Assembly (NCBI RefSeq): GCF_014649715.1 | Contig: NZ_BMTO01000001.1 | Location: forward strand, 1 to 60,362 | Source: Streptomyces lateritius | GTDB taxonomy: Bacteria; Actinomycetota; Actinomycetes; Streptomycetales; Streptomycetaceae | Length of the DNA stretch: 60,362 bases | Direction of reading: 5' to 3' | Shown here: in pieces, positions 17,142-25,305 of the stretch | Position numbering within the stretch: the stretch's first letter is position 1 | How the letters are laid out: each line of letters starts with the position of its first letter | Notes under the pieces: model-generated | Seen by the model: the letters and a program-made list of their open reading frames with translations, nothing else | Told to the model about the DNA's origin: nothing | The model's database searches: none | Made by a program: the position numbers and the translations under genes

Positions 17142-18760
17142 CGGCGACGCTCACCGAGTCACCCGCCAGGACCGCGTCCGTCCTGCGCAGCGGCGCGCTG
17201 ATGGCCGCCGGTTCGCTGGTCTCGCGCGCCACCGGCTTCGTACGGTCCGCGATCGTCGCGGCGGCCATCGGCACCGGTTTCGTCGCCGACGGGTACGCGC
17301 TCGGCAACTCCGTCCCCACCATCGTCTACATGCTGCTGCTCGGCGGCGCGCTCAACGCCGTCTTCGTGCCCGAGCTGGTGAAGGCGGCCAGGGAACACGA
17401 GGACGGCGGCCGGGCCTACACCGACCGCCTCCTCACGGTCTGCCTGCTCGCCCTCACCGTCCTGACCGCCGTCGCCGTCCTCGCGGCGCCCGCGATCGTC
17501 GACGCGTACACCGACTACACCGGGTCGCAGCGCACGATGACCGTCGCCTTCGCCCGCTCCTGCCTGCCGCAGATCCTCTTCCTCGGCCTGTTCACCCTGC
17601 TCGGTCAAGTGCTCAACGCACGGGGCAGGTTCGGGGCGATGATGTGGACGCCGGTCCTCAACAACGTCGTCGTGGTCGCCGTCTTCGCCCTGTTCCTGGC
17701 CGTGTCCGACGGTGGCGAGCTCACCCCCGGCGAGACCGCGCTCCTCGGCTGGGGCACCACGGCGGGCATCGCCCTCCAGGCCCTCGCCCTCCTGCCCTCC
17801 CTGCGGGTGGCCGGCTTCCGCTGGCGCCCCCGCTTCGACTGGCGCGGCAGCGGCCTCACCGCCCCCCTGCGCTCGGCCGGCTGGCTGGTCCTCCTCGTCC
17901 TCACCAACCAGGCCGCGTACTGGGTCACCACCAAGGTCGCGACGACGGCCGGCCAGCTCGCCGAGGGCGCCGGGCTCAGCGCGTACAACAACGCCTACCA
18001 GCTGTGGACCGTCCCGCACGGCATCATCACCGTCGCCCTCGTCACCGCCCTGCTCCCCCGCATGAGCGGCGCGGCGGCCGAGGGCGACCTCGCGGGGGTG
18101 CGCCGCGACGTGGCCTACGCCCAGCGCACCAGCGCGGCGGCGATCGTCCCCGCCGCCTGCGCCCTCTTCGCCCTGGCGGTGCCGTTGATCGGCACGGTCT
18201 TCCAGTACGGGCGCACCGAAGCCTCCGCCGTCCGCTCCATGGCCTGGATCCTGATGGCCCTCGCACCGGGCCTCGTCGCCCTCTCCGGCCAGTACGTCTG
18301 CACCCGTGCCTTCTACGCGCTCCGCGACACGCGCACCCCCTTCTTCCTGAACCTGGTCATCGCGGGCCTCAACGCGCTGCTCGCCGTCGTCGCCCACCGG
18401 GTACTGCCGCCAGAGTGGGCGGTCGCGGGAATGGCCGCCGGCTACTCGCTGGCCCTGTGGGCGGGCTGGGGCCTGACGGCGTACGTCCTGGGGCGACGAC
18501 TGAAGAACGCGGGCGGTACCGGCGGCACCGCCGGCGCACTCGTACGCCTGCTCGCCGTCGCCCTACCCGCCGCCGGCTTCGGACTCCTCGCCGCGGACCT
18601 GACCACTCCGGCGGGCCCGGTGCCGTCCGGCCTGGCGGGCGCACTCGCGATCGTCGCCGTCTTCGCCCTGCTGGCCCGCGCGCTGCGCCTCACGGAGGTC
18701 CAGGCGCTGATCGGGGCCGGAACGACCCGCGCCCGCCGCCTCGTACGGCGGGGCGGCTGA
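17138..18760 (+). CDS. murJ: MurJ/MviN-family lipid II flippase-like membrane protein
   Basis: A 540-residue polytopic membrane protein with about 14 predicted helices. The N-terminal VSRATGFVRSAIVAAAIG followed by ADGYALGNSVPTIVY is the MviN signature. Conserved charged residues sit in the first helices, as in the MOP exporter superfamily. It follows femX with a GTGA overlap, supporting a role in lipid II export. Streptomyces carry more than one MurJ homologue, so this copy may not be the essential one. A terminator-like hairpin follows. Confidence 0.88.
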   Translation: MTATLTESPARTASVLRSGALMAAGSLVSRATGFVRSAIVAAAIGTGFVADGYALGNSVPTIVYMLLLGGALNAVFVPELVKAAREHEDGGRAYTDRLLTVCLLALTVLTAVAVLAAPAIVDAYTDYTGSQRTMTVAFARSCLPQILFLGLFTLLGQVLNARGRFGAMMWTPVLNNVVVVAVFALFLAVSDGGELTPGETALLGWGTTAGIALQALALLPSLRVAGFRWRPRFDWRGSGLTAPLRSAGWLVLLVLTNQAAYWVTTKVATTAGQLAEGAGLSAYNNAYQLWTVPHGIITVALVTALLPRMSGAAAEGDLAGVRRDVAYAQRTSAAAIVPAACALFALAVPLIGTVFQYGRTEASAVRSMAWILMALAPGLVALSGQYVCTRAFYALRDTRTPFFLNLVIAGLNALLAVVAHRVLPPEWAVAGMAAGYSLALWAGWGLTAYVLGRRLKNAGGTGGTAGALVRLLAVALPAAGFGLLAADLTTPAGPVPSGLAGALAIVAVFALLARALRLTEVQALIGAGTTRARRLVRRGG

Positions 18761-18765
18761 CGGAC

Positions 18766-18794
18766 GGGCCGTGCGGGGTCTCCCCGCGTGGCCC
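18766..18794 (+). terminator. Hairpin after murJ
   Basis: GGGCC-GT-GCGGGG (18766-18778) pairs with CCCCGC-GT-GGCCC (18782-18794) around a 3-nt loop, with a 2x2 internal bulge. It probably separates the femX-murJ transcript from the two-component operon. Confidence 0.5.
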
Positions 18795-18816
18795 GCCCCT
18801 TCCGCCCCTTCCGGCC

Positions 18817-18846
18817 TTGGGACACTTCACCCGACCTAGGGATACT
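18817..18846 (+). promoter_or_regulatory. Promoter of the two-component operon, apparently leaderless
   Basis: TTGGGA (18817-18822), an 18-bp spacer, then GATACT (18841-18846). The predicted start falls on or next to the ATG at 18853. No Shine-Dalgarno precedes the ATG (CCACAG), as expected for a leaderless mRNA. Confidence 0.5.
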
Positions 18847-18852
18847 CCACAG

Positions 18853-19536
18853 ATGCCACGCGTGCTCCTGATCGAAGACGACCCCTCCGTCCGGGAAGGC
18901 GTCGAGCTAGGGCTCCGGCGCCGCGGACACGAGGTGCGGACCGCCGCGACCGGGGAGGCGGGCCTCGCCGCGCTCGGCGAGTTCCGCCCCGAGCTGCTCC
19001 TCCTCGACCTCATGCTGCCGGGCATGAACGGCGTCCAGGTCTGCCGCCGGGTCCGCGAGACCAGCCAGCTGCCGATCATCATGCTCACCGCCCGCGGCGA
19101 CGACTTCGACGTCGTCATCGGCCTGGAGGCCGGCGCCGACGACTACATCGTCAAGCCCGCCCGCACCGAGGTCATCGAGGCCCGCATCCGCGCCGTGCTG
19201 CGCCGCATCGAGGCGCCGGCGGGCGGGCGCCCGGCGGTGGAGTTCCACGGGGAACTGGCCATCGACCGGGCCGGCCTCGCCGTCGCCAAGAACGGCGAGC
19301 GCCTGGCCCTCGCGCCGTCCGAGCTGAAACTCCTCCTGCACCTCACGGCCGCCCCCGAGCAGGTCTTCAGCCGCCAACAGCTCCTCGAACACGTCTGGGA
19401 GCACAGTTTCCACGGCGACGCCCGTCTCGTCGACGCCTGCGTCAGCCGCCTGCGGAACAAGATCGAGGACACCCCGGGCGAGCCCCGCTACATACAGACG
19501 CTGCGCGGTTTCGGCTACCGCTTCGGACCGCTGTGA
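18853..19536 (+). CDS. OmpR/PhoB-type response regulator (AfsQ1/CseB-like)
   Basis: A 227-residue regulator. The receiver domain (1-115) has the acidic pair in LLIEDDPS, the phospho-acceptor Asp in LLLDLMLPGMNG (about D51), the switch Thr in MLTARGDDFD and the Lys in DDYIVKPAR. The C-terminal winged helix (130-225) ends in the typical TLRGFGYRF. The sequence and the regulator-kinase-lipoprotein order resemble AfsQ1-AfsQ2-AfsQ3, but no sigQ-like gene is adjacent, so orthology is not claimed. The start is the ATG at 18853; a longer frame upstream is a shadow of murJ. It overlaps the kinase by 4 nt. Confidence 0.92.
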   Translation: MPRVLLIEDDPSVREGVELGLRRRGHEVRTAATGEAGLAALGEFRPELLLLDLMLPGMNGVQVCRRVRETSQLPIIMLTARGDDFDVVIGLEAGADDYIVKPARTEVIEARIRAVLRRIEAPAGGRPAVEFHGELAIDRAGLAVAKNGERLALAPSELKLLLHLTAAPEQVFSRQQLLEHVWEHSFHGDARLVDACVSRLRNKIEDTPGEPRYIQTLRGFGYRFGPL

Positions 19537-21083
19537 GGGCCCGCGCGAGCGGGGAGCCGATACCCGGGGAGGCAGAGAACGAGACCCCCGCCGCAACACC
19601 CGGGGCACGCCCCCGCCGCCGCCCCCGCGCCTTCGGCCTCCGCACCCGCCTCGTCCTCGCCTTCCTCCTCGTCGCCGCCGTCGGCTGCGGCACCACCGCC
19701 GCGCTCACCTACCGGGCCGCCCGCAACGCCATCCTCGAACAGACCCAGGACATCGCCGTCTCCCACTTCCGGGAGCAGGTCCAGACCGTCCAGGTCGGGC
19801 TTCCCGTCGACCGCACGGTGCTCCAGGACGCGGTCCGCCGGATCGCCCGCCAGGGGAAGCCCCGCCCCTGGAGGGTCTTCGCCGAGTACGGCACCCTCCG
19901 TGTCTCCTCCACCACCAGCCCCACCTCCACCGTGATCACCCCTGCCCTGCGCCGGTCCGCCCTCGGCGCACCGCACGGCAGCTTCCAGCGGGTCGTCAGC
20001 GCCGGCAAGCCGTGGCTCACCGTCGCCCTGCCGATCGTCTTCACGCCGGGCGAGCAGAGCGGCGGGACCCGCCCCACCGGCCTCGTCCTCTACGCCGTGA
20101 TGGAGCTGGACGTGGAGGAGGTCAGCATCCGGGCCATGGTCACCGCCGCCCGCGACGGCGTCCTGCCCGCCCTCGCCGTGGCGCTGATCCCCGCCCTGCT
20201 CGCCGCCCGCAGCGTGCTGCGCCCCGTACGTGACCTGCGGCGGGCCGCGCGCAGGATGGGGGAAGGCAGGCTCGACACCCGGATCCAGGTGAAGGGAGGC
20301 GACGAACTCGCCGAACTGGCCCAGACCTTCAACGAGTCCGCCGCCGAGCTCGAACGCTCCGTCGTCGAGCTGCGCCAGGCCGAGGCCCGCGCCCGCCGCT
20401 TCGCCTCTGACGTCTCCCACGAACTGCGCACCCCGCTGGCGGGCATGCTCGCCGTCACCGAGGTCCTCGACGAGGACGCGGCCGGACTCGACCCCGACAC
20501 GGCCGCCGCCGTCCGTCTGATCAGCGCCGAGACCGGCAAACTCGCCGTGCTCGTCGAGGACTTGATGGAGATCTCCCGGTTCGACGCGCGCGCCGCCGTG
20601 CTCCACACCGACGAGGTGGACGTGGCCGAGACCATCCGCCGAACGCTGCTGAGCAGGCGGTGGACGGAGCCGGCGCAGATCGTCACCGACCTGCCCGACG
20701 GCATCCGCGCCCGGCTCGATCCGCGCCGCTTCGACGTGGTGATCGCCAACCTCGTCGGCAACGCCCTGCGTCACGGCCGCCCGCCGGTCACCGTCCGGCT
20801 CTCCACCGAGTTCCGCGCGGACGACGCGAGCACCTGGCTCGTCACCGAGGTCGCCGACCGGGGCCCGGGTATCCAGCCCGAGGCGCTGCCGCACGTTTTC
20901 GACCGCTTCTACAAGGCCGATCAGGCCCGTACCCGCTCGGCCGGCAGCGGCCTCGGACTCGCGATCACCCTGGAGAACGTACGACTGCACGGCGGCACGG
21001 TCCGCGCCATGAACGATCCCGGAGGCGGCGCCGTGTTCGTCGTCGAGATGCCGGTGACGGCGGGACCGGAGGAGGGAGCATGA
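19533..21083 (+). CDS. Sensor histidine kinase of the OmpR-type pair
   Basis: A 516-residue membrane kinase. A Pro/Arg-rich N-terminus (1-35) precedes TM1 (about 37-60), an extracytoplasmic sensor of about 130 residues and TM2 (about 205-228). HAMP then leads to the H-box (VSHELRTPLAGML), the N-box (NLVGNALRHG), and the G-boxes (DRGPGIQ and GSGLGLAIT). It starts with GTG in a GTGA overlap with the regulator stop, and its own stop overlaps the next start (ATGA), so all three genes are translationally coupled. An envelope-stress stimulus is inferred from the context of cell-wall genes and a lipoprotein partner. Confidence 0.93.
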   Translation: MRARASGEPIPGEAENETPAATPGARPRRRPRAFGLRTRLVLAFLLVAAVGCGTTAALTYRAARNAILEQTQDIAVSHFREQVQTVQVGLPVDRTVLQDAVRRIARQGKPRPWRVFAEYGTLRVSSTTSPTSTVITPALRRSALGAPHGSFQRVVSAGKPWLTVALPIVFTPGEQSGGTRPTGLVLYAVMELDVEEVSIRAMVTAARDGVLPALAVALIPALLAARSVLRPVRDLRRAARRMGEGRLDTRIQVKGGDELAELAQTFNESAAELERSVVELRQAEARARRFASDVSHELRTPLAGMLAVTEVLDEDAAGLDPDTAAAVRLISAETGKLAVLVEDLMEISRFDARAAVLHTDEVDVAETIRRTLLSRRWTEPAQIVTDLPDGIRARLDPRRFDVVIANLVGNALRHGRPPVTVRLSTEFRADDASTWLVTEVADRGPGIQPEALPHVFDRFYKADQARTRSAGSGLGLAITLENVRLHGGTVRAMNDPGGGAVFVVEMPVTAGPEEGA

Positions 21084-21691
21084 GACGGCTGCGCGGCGTC
21101 CTCGCCCCGGCCGTGCTGCTGCTGACCGCCACCGGCTGCGGCATCCAGCAGACCGACGTGGTCGAGGCGGGCGGCGGCGCGACCGTCACCGTCATCCCGC
21201 CGGGCTCGGAGCGGATGCTGCTCTTCCTCGTCGACAGGGAGGGGAGGGTGCTGCCGGTTGCCCGGTCGACGAGCGACCCCCTGGTGCACTGGGACACCGG
21301 GCCCAGCAGCGGGAGTGGCACGGAGACAGCGGGAACAACCGACGAAACGGAGGCCCCGGGCGGCTCGGGCTCCGAGGCGGGCCTGGAAAAGACCCGTACG
21401 AAGGCCGGCAAGGCGCTCGTCGTCCTGTCCATCGGGCCGACCGACGCCGAGCGGGACGCCGGCCTCGACTCCCGGCTGCCCGGCACCGGACGGTCCCCGC
21501 TCACGATCGTCGAGCAGGGCACCAAGGGCGGCAGGGCCTGGATCAGGACCTCGATGCCCGTCCGAGAACTGGAAGGGACCGCCGTTCAGCAGGTCGTCTG
21601 CACGGTCGCGTACGCCGAGAACCCCACCGCTCCACCGGAGGTCGTCCTGGGCGGCCCCGACGGCCAGCTCCCGGCGGCCCGCTGTGAGTAG
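21080..21691 (+). CDS. Lipoprotein coupled to the two-component system
   Basis: A 203-residue predicted lipoprotein: short basic N-terminus, hydrophobic stretch, lipobox TATGC (Cys about residue 20). The rest is a small domain (about 30-60 and 110-203) split by a Ser/Gly/Thr/Glu-rich linker (about 75-105). No named domain is recognised. The ATGA overlap with the kinase gene and the analogy to CseA and AfsQ3 suggest it modulates signal perception by the kinase. Two Cys near the C-terminus (VVCTV and the penultimate Cys) could form a disulfide. Confidence 0.8.
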   Translation: MRRLRGVLAPAVLLLTATGCGIQQTDVVEAGGGATVTVIPPGSERMLLFLVDREGRVLPVARSTSDPLVHWDTGPSSGSGTETAGTTDETEAPGGSGSEAGLEKTRTKAGKALVVLSIGPTDAERDAGLDSRLPGTGRSPLTIVEQGTKGGRAWIRTSMPVRELEGTAVQQVVCTVAYAENPTAPPEVVLGGPDGQLPAARCE

Positions 21692-21697
21692 AGGGCC

Positions 21698-22531
21698 TCA
21701 GCAGGTGTCGGAGCCCGCCGTACGCAGCTCCGCCAGCACCGCGTCCGTGAACAGCGGCCAGGCCTCCACCGCCCAGGCCCCGAAGGGCCGGTCGGTCAGG
21801 GCCACGCACGCGGCGCGGGCGTCCGGGTCGATCCACAGGAAGGTGCCGGACTGCCCGAAGTGCCCGAACGTACGCGGTGAGGACGAGGCCCCCGTCCAGT
21901 GCGGCGACTTGCCGTCCCGGATCTCGAAGCCGAGCCCCCAGTCATTGGGCCGCTGGTGTCCGTAGCCGGGCAGGATGCCGGTCAGACCGGGGTACGTCAC
22001 CGTCATCGCGTCGAGCACCGTGCGCGCGTCGAGCAGCCGGGGCGCCTGCACCTCCGCCGCGAACCGCGCCAGGTCGTCGACGGTCGAGACGGCGTCCTTG
22101 GCGGGCGAGCCCTCCAGCGTCGTCGACGCCATTCCCAGCGGCTCCAGGACCGCCTGGCGCAGATAGTCGGCGAAGGGGATGTCGGTCGCCTTGGCGACAT
22201 GGTCGCCCAGCACCTCGAACCCGGTGTTGGAGTAGATCCGGCGGATGCCGGGCGCGGCCGTCACGCGCGGTTCGTCGAAGGCGAGACCCGAGGTGTGGGC
22301 CAGCAGGTGGCGGACGGTCGCGCCCTCGGGCCCGGCGGGCTCGTCGAGGTCGATCGCCCCCTCCTCGTACGCCACGAGGACGGCGTACGCCGCCAGCGGC
22401 TTGGTGACCGAGGCCAGCGGGAACCGTCGCGCGGTGGGGCCGTGCGACCCGGCCGGGGTGCCGTCCGCGCGCACGACGGCGGCTGCCGCGGTGGGGACGG
22501 GCCAGTTCTCGATCATCGCCAGGCTCTGCAT
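21698..22531 (-). CDS. Serine hydrolase, beta-lactamase/class C-like
   Basis: A 277-residue penicillin-binding-protein-like hydrolase. The active-site SxxK is ASVTK (about residue 40), the second motif is YSN (IYSNTGFE) and the third is HFGQSG in place of KTG. There is no signal peptide: the ATG at 22531 opens with MQSLAMIENWP, so it is probably cytoplasmic, like the esterase branch of this family. It is divergent from the merR gene, with its start 18 bp from the MerR-type operator, so the regulator could affect it as well. It is convergent with the lipoprotein gene, 6 bp apart. Confidence 0.87.
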   Translation of the reverse strand: MQSLAMIENWPVPTAAAAVVRADGTPAGSHGPTARRFPLASVTKPLAAYAVLVAYEEGAIDLDEPAGPEGATVRHLLAHTSGLAFDEPRVTAAPGIRRIYSNTGFEVLGDHVAKATDIPFADYLRQAVLEPLGMASTTLEGSPAKDAVSTVDDLARFAAEVQAPRLLDARTVLDAMTVTYPGLTGILPGYGHQRPNDWGLGFEIRDGKSPHWTGASSSPRTFGHFGQSGTFLWIDPDARAACVALTDRPFGAWAVEAWPLFTDAVLAELRTAGSDTC

Positions 22532-22545
22532 GCAGCCGAGCCTAC

Positions 22546-22576
22546 TTGCTTCGAGTGCACTCGAAGGTTCTAGCGT
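22546..22576 (+). promoter_or_regulatory. MerR-type promoter with 19-bp spacer and 18-bp palindromic operator
   Basis: The -35 is TTGCTT (22546-22551) and the -10 is TAGCGT (22571-22576), separated by 19 bp. CTTCGAGTGCACTCGAAG (22549-22566), a perfect palindrome, sits between them. Long spacers with a dyad between the elements are the hallmark of promoters remodelled by MerR activators. The predicted transcription start lies at about 22583, the A of the merR ATG. Confidence 0.8.
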
Positions 22577-22582
22577 GGGGTC

Positions 22583-22993
22583 ATGAGCGTGATCGAGAGC
22601 ACGACCCGCCCCGAGGGGAAGGACCGCTACACGATCAGCGAGGTGGCCGCCCTGACCGGCCTCACGGCGCACACCCTGCGCTGGTACGAGCGGATCGGGC
22701 TGATGCCGCACGTGGACCGGTCGCACACGGGGCAGCGCCGCTTCACCGAACGGGACCTGCACTGGCTGGCCTTCGTCGGCAAGCTGCGGCTGACCGGGAT
22801 GCCGGTGGCCGCGATGGTGCGGTACGCGGAGCTGGTGCGGGAGGGCGAGCACACGTCAGCCGAGCGCCGTGAACTTCTGGAGACCACGCGGCGGGACGTC
22901 CAGTCCAGGATCGCCGAGCTGCAGGACACCCTCGCGGTGCTCGACATCAAGATCAGCCACTACGAAGAGCAATGCGGAGGTACGACCCGATGA
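22583..22993 (+). CDS. MerR family transcriptional regulator
   Basis: A 136-residue regulator. The N-terminal winged HTH reads YTISEVAALTGLTAHTLRWYERIGL, split here as TISEVAALTG and HTLRWYERIGLM, and is followed by a coiled-coil dimerisation helix (about 85-130). The only Cys lies near the C-terminus (EEQCGG). It lacks the Cys cluster of metal- or redox-sensing members, so an organic ligand is more likely. The ATG coincides with the predicted transcription start, so the mRNA is likely leaderless. It overlaps the aldo/keto reductase gene by 4 nt (ATGA), and the pair is surely one operon. Confidence 0.93.
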   Translation: MSVIESTTRPEGKDRYTISEVAALTGLTAHTLRWYERIGLMPHVDRSHTGQRRFTERDLHWLAFVGKLRLTGMPVAAMVRYAELVREGEHTSAERRELLETTRRDVQSRIAELQDTLAVLDIKISHYEEQCGGTTR

Positions 22994-24003
22994 GCAGGAT
23001 CGCGACGGTACGTCTGGGCACGGACGGGCCGGAGATCGGCGTCCAGGGTTTCGGCGCCATGGGCATCAGCGAGTTCTACGGCGACACGGACGAGGCGGCG
23101 GCCCGCGACACCCTCGACGCCGCCCTGGAGGCCGGCGTCACCCTGATCGACACGGCGGACATCTACGGCCAGGGCGCCAACGAGGAGTTCCTCGCCCCGT
23201 TCGTCGCCGCCCACCGCGACGAGATCACCCTGGCCACCAAGTTCGCCATCGAGCGGCGGCCCGACGACCCGCACTACCGTGGGATCCGCAACGACCCCGC
23301 GTACATCCGGAGCGCGGTCGAGGCCAGCCTGCGCCGGCTCGGCGTCGAGACCATCGACCTCTACTACATGCACCGGCGCGACCCGGCGGTCCCGCTCGCC
23401 GAGTCCGTCGGCGCGATGGCCGAGCTCGTACGGGAGGGCAAGGTCAAGCAGCTCGGGCTGAGCGAGGTGACCGGCGCGGAGCTGCGCGAGGCGCACGCCG
23501 TGCACCCGATCGCGGCCCTGCAGTCGGAGTGGTCGCTCTTCTCCCGCGACGTGGAGCGCAGCGCGGTCGGCGCGGCGGCCGAGCTCGGCGTGACGTTCGT
23601 GCCGTACTCGCCGCTGGGCCGGGGCTTCCTCACCGGCGCGTTCGCGGACGCCTCGAAGGACCTCTCGGGCAGCGACTTCCGCCGGTACCAGCCGCGCTTC
23701 ACCGGTGAGAACGCGGAGCGGAACGCGGCCCTGCTCGCCCCCGTCCACAAGATCGCGGCGACCCGCGGGGCGACGCCGGCGCAGATCGCTCTGGCCTGGG
23801 TGCAGCAGCGGTCCGATGTGCACGGTCTGACGGTCGTCCCGATCCCGGGCACCCGGAAGCGGAGCCGTCTGGAGGAGAACGCGGCGGCCACCCGGATCAC
23901 GCTGACCGAGGCGGAACTGGCGGAGCTGGAGCCGATCGCCGCGGAGGTGACGGGCGACCGCTATCCGGACATGAGCTCCACCTCGGCGGCTCGGGAGGGC
24001 TGA
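22990..24003 (+). CDS. Aldo/keto reductase
   Basis: A 337-residue NADPH-dependent oxidoreductase of the AKR13/YakC type. The catalytic tetrad is recognisable: Asp in DTADIYGQGANE with Tyr beside it, Lys in LATKFAI and His in YYMHRRDP. The C-terminal cofactor loop reads VPIPGTRKRSRLEEN. The ATG at 22990 overlaps the merR stop and has GGAGG 9 nt upstream; an earlier in-frame start would begin inside merR. It is co-regulated with merR. The natural substrate, perhaps a reactive carbonyl, is not visible. Confidence 0.93.
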   Translation: MSRIATVRLGTDGPEIGVQGFGAMGISEFYGDTDEAAARDTLDAALEAGVTLIDTADIYGQGANEEFLAPFVAAHRDEITLATKFAIERRPDDPHYRGIRNDPAYIRSAVEASLRRLGVETIDLYYMHRRDPAVPLAESVGAMAELVREGKVKQLGLSEVTGAELREAHAVHPIAALQSEWSLFSRDVERSAVGAAAELGVTFVPYSPLGRGFLTGAFADASKDLSGSDFRRYQPRFTGENAERNAALLAPVHKIAATRGATPAQIALAWVQQRSDVHGLTVVPIPGTRKRSRLEENAAATRITLTEAELAELEPIAAEVTGDRYPDMSSTSAAREG

Positions 24004-24024
24004 GACCCGGTTGGAGAGGGCTGC

Positions 24025-25305
24025 TCACGCCAGGCCGAGCGCGAAGACCGCGAAACCCGCCGCGAGCAGCCCCGCCGCCGCGCGGGGAGCCGGGCCGGTG
24101 CGCGTCCACGGGGACTCGAACCCGCGCGCGTACCGCCCGGTCAGCACCAGCAGCCCGGCGAAGAGCGGCATCCAGGCGAGGCGGGCGAGGATCCAGCCGA
24201 CCGTGTCGGGGGCCCCGACGAGACCCGGGACCTCACCCGCGTACGAAGCCGGGATCGCGGCGGCGAGCATCGCCGTCTGGTGCCAGCACAGGATCGTCAT
24301 CGCGGACAGGTTGACGACCACGACCGGCGCCCAGAGCGCGGGCCGCTTCAGCAGCCTGCCGAGCCGGTCGCGCAGCAGGATCGCCAGGCCGCTCTGGGTG
24401 GCGGCGAGGGCGAGCACGAGCAGCGACGGCGGGTGGGAGTTGGTGCGCGCCTCGCCGGGCACGCCGACCATCGACGCGGGATAGCCGAAGGCGAGCAACA
24501 GGGCGGCGAAGAGCGCCGCGCCGCCGAGCAGCAGTCCCCAGGCGTGCCGCCTGGTGACCCGGCCCTCGCCCCAGGAGACACCGAGCTGGTAGGCGAAGAG
24601 CCAGCCGGGAAGGACGTTGAGGACGCTCAGCCAGGAGGGCATGGCCTCGGCATACGGTCCGTAGCGCAGGAAGTCGACGACGGCGACCGAACCGAGCAGC
24701 GGGGCCGCGGCCCACACGCCCGCCCGGCGGGCGGCGTGGACGCAGAGCGGGGTCAGGGCGGTCACGACCGTGTACACGCCGACGAACCAGAGCGGCTGGA
24801 CGACGAGGGTGGACGCCGTTCGCAGGGTGTCTCCCGGCACCCCGAAGCCGTAGTGGAGCAGGGGCAGCAGCACGGCCCACACGGCGGTGACCCCCAGCAC
24901 AGGCCGGCCGAGCCTGGCGAGCCTCCCCTTGAGCCACGCGCCGCTGGAACCCTTCCGCTTCCGGTACGACAGGACGGAGGCGTGACCGCCGACCAGAAAG
25001 AAGATCCCCAGCATCTGCAGGAGCCAGCTGACCGGGGCGAATCCGGGGAAGGCCGAGAGCGGGCTGGCGTTGTGGAGGGCGCCGTCGGAGGAGAGCGTGA
25101 ACCCGCCGAGGAGCCAGTGCCCGGTCGGCACGGCGAGCAGGGCGAGGGCGCGCAAGCCGTCGACGGCCCGGTCGCGGTGGGCGGGCGTGCGCGCCTCGAT
25201 CGTCGCGACGGCCTTCGTCACCGTGCCCGTCGTCATCGTGCTCAACGGCCTCGTGCCCGTCGTCATCGTGCTCAACGGCCTCGTGCTCGTCGTCATCGCG
25301 CTCAT
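24025..25305 (-). CDS. Acyltransferase family 3-type membrane protein (OafA-like)
   Basis: A 426-residue multi-pass membrane protein with about 10 helices from residue 45. The family-specific RAVDGLRALALLAVPTGHW (shown here as DGLRALALL) carries the catalytic-type His. Members O-acylate sugars, lipids or antibiotics. The first about 35 residues are a Thr/Met-rich tandem repeat (MTTGTRPLS units) encoded by a 30-bp DNA repeat, so the true start may be internal. Its start overlaps the stop of the upstream DUF1023 hydrolase gene (ATGA), so a hydrolase and an acyltransferase are translationally coupled. Confidence 0.83.
   Translation of the reverse strand: MSAMTTSTRPLSTMTTGTRPLSTMTTGTVTKAVATIEARTPAHRDRAVDGLRALALLAVPTGHWLLGGFTLSSDGALHNASPLSAFPGFAPVSWLLQMLGIFFLVGGHASVLSYRKRKGSSGAWLKGRLARLGRPVLGVTAVWAVLLPLLHYGFGVPGDTLRTASTLVVQPLWFVGVYTVVTALTPLCVHAARRAGVWAAAPLLGSVAVVDFLRYGPYAEAMPSWLSVLNVLPGWLFAYQLGVSWGEGRVTRRHAWGLLLGGAALFAALLLAFGYPASMVGVPGEARTNSHPPSLLVLALAATQSGLAILLRDRLGRLLKRPALWAPVVVVNLSAMTILCWHQTAMLAAAIPASYAGEVPGLVGAPDTVGWILARLAWMPLFAGLLVLTGRYARGFESPWTRTGPAPRAAAGLLAAGFAVFALGLA
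25222..25305. repeat. Tandem 30-bp repeat at the acyltransferase N-terminus
   Basis: Two exact 30-bp units (25222-25251 and 25252-25281) are followed by a 24-bp degenerate third unit that contains the start codon. Each unit encodes ten residues including TMTTG. In-frame expansion or contraction would change only the N-terminal tail. Confidence 0.9.

Noticed and set aside
17644..18852. N-terminal extension of the response regulator by about 400 residues
   Set aside because: It is an out-of-frame shadow of murJ, rich in Arg and Pro; the regulator domain starts cleanly at 18853.
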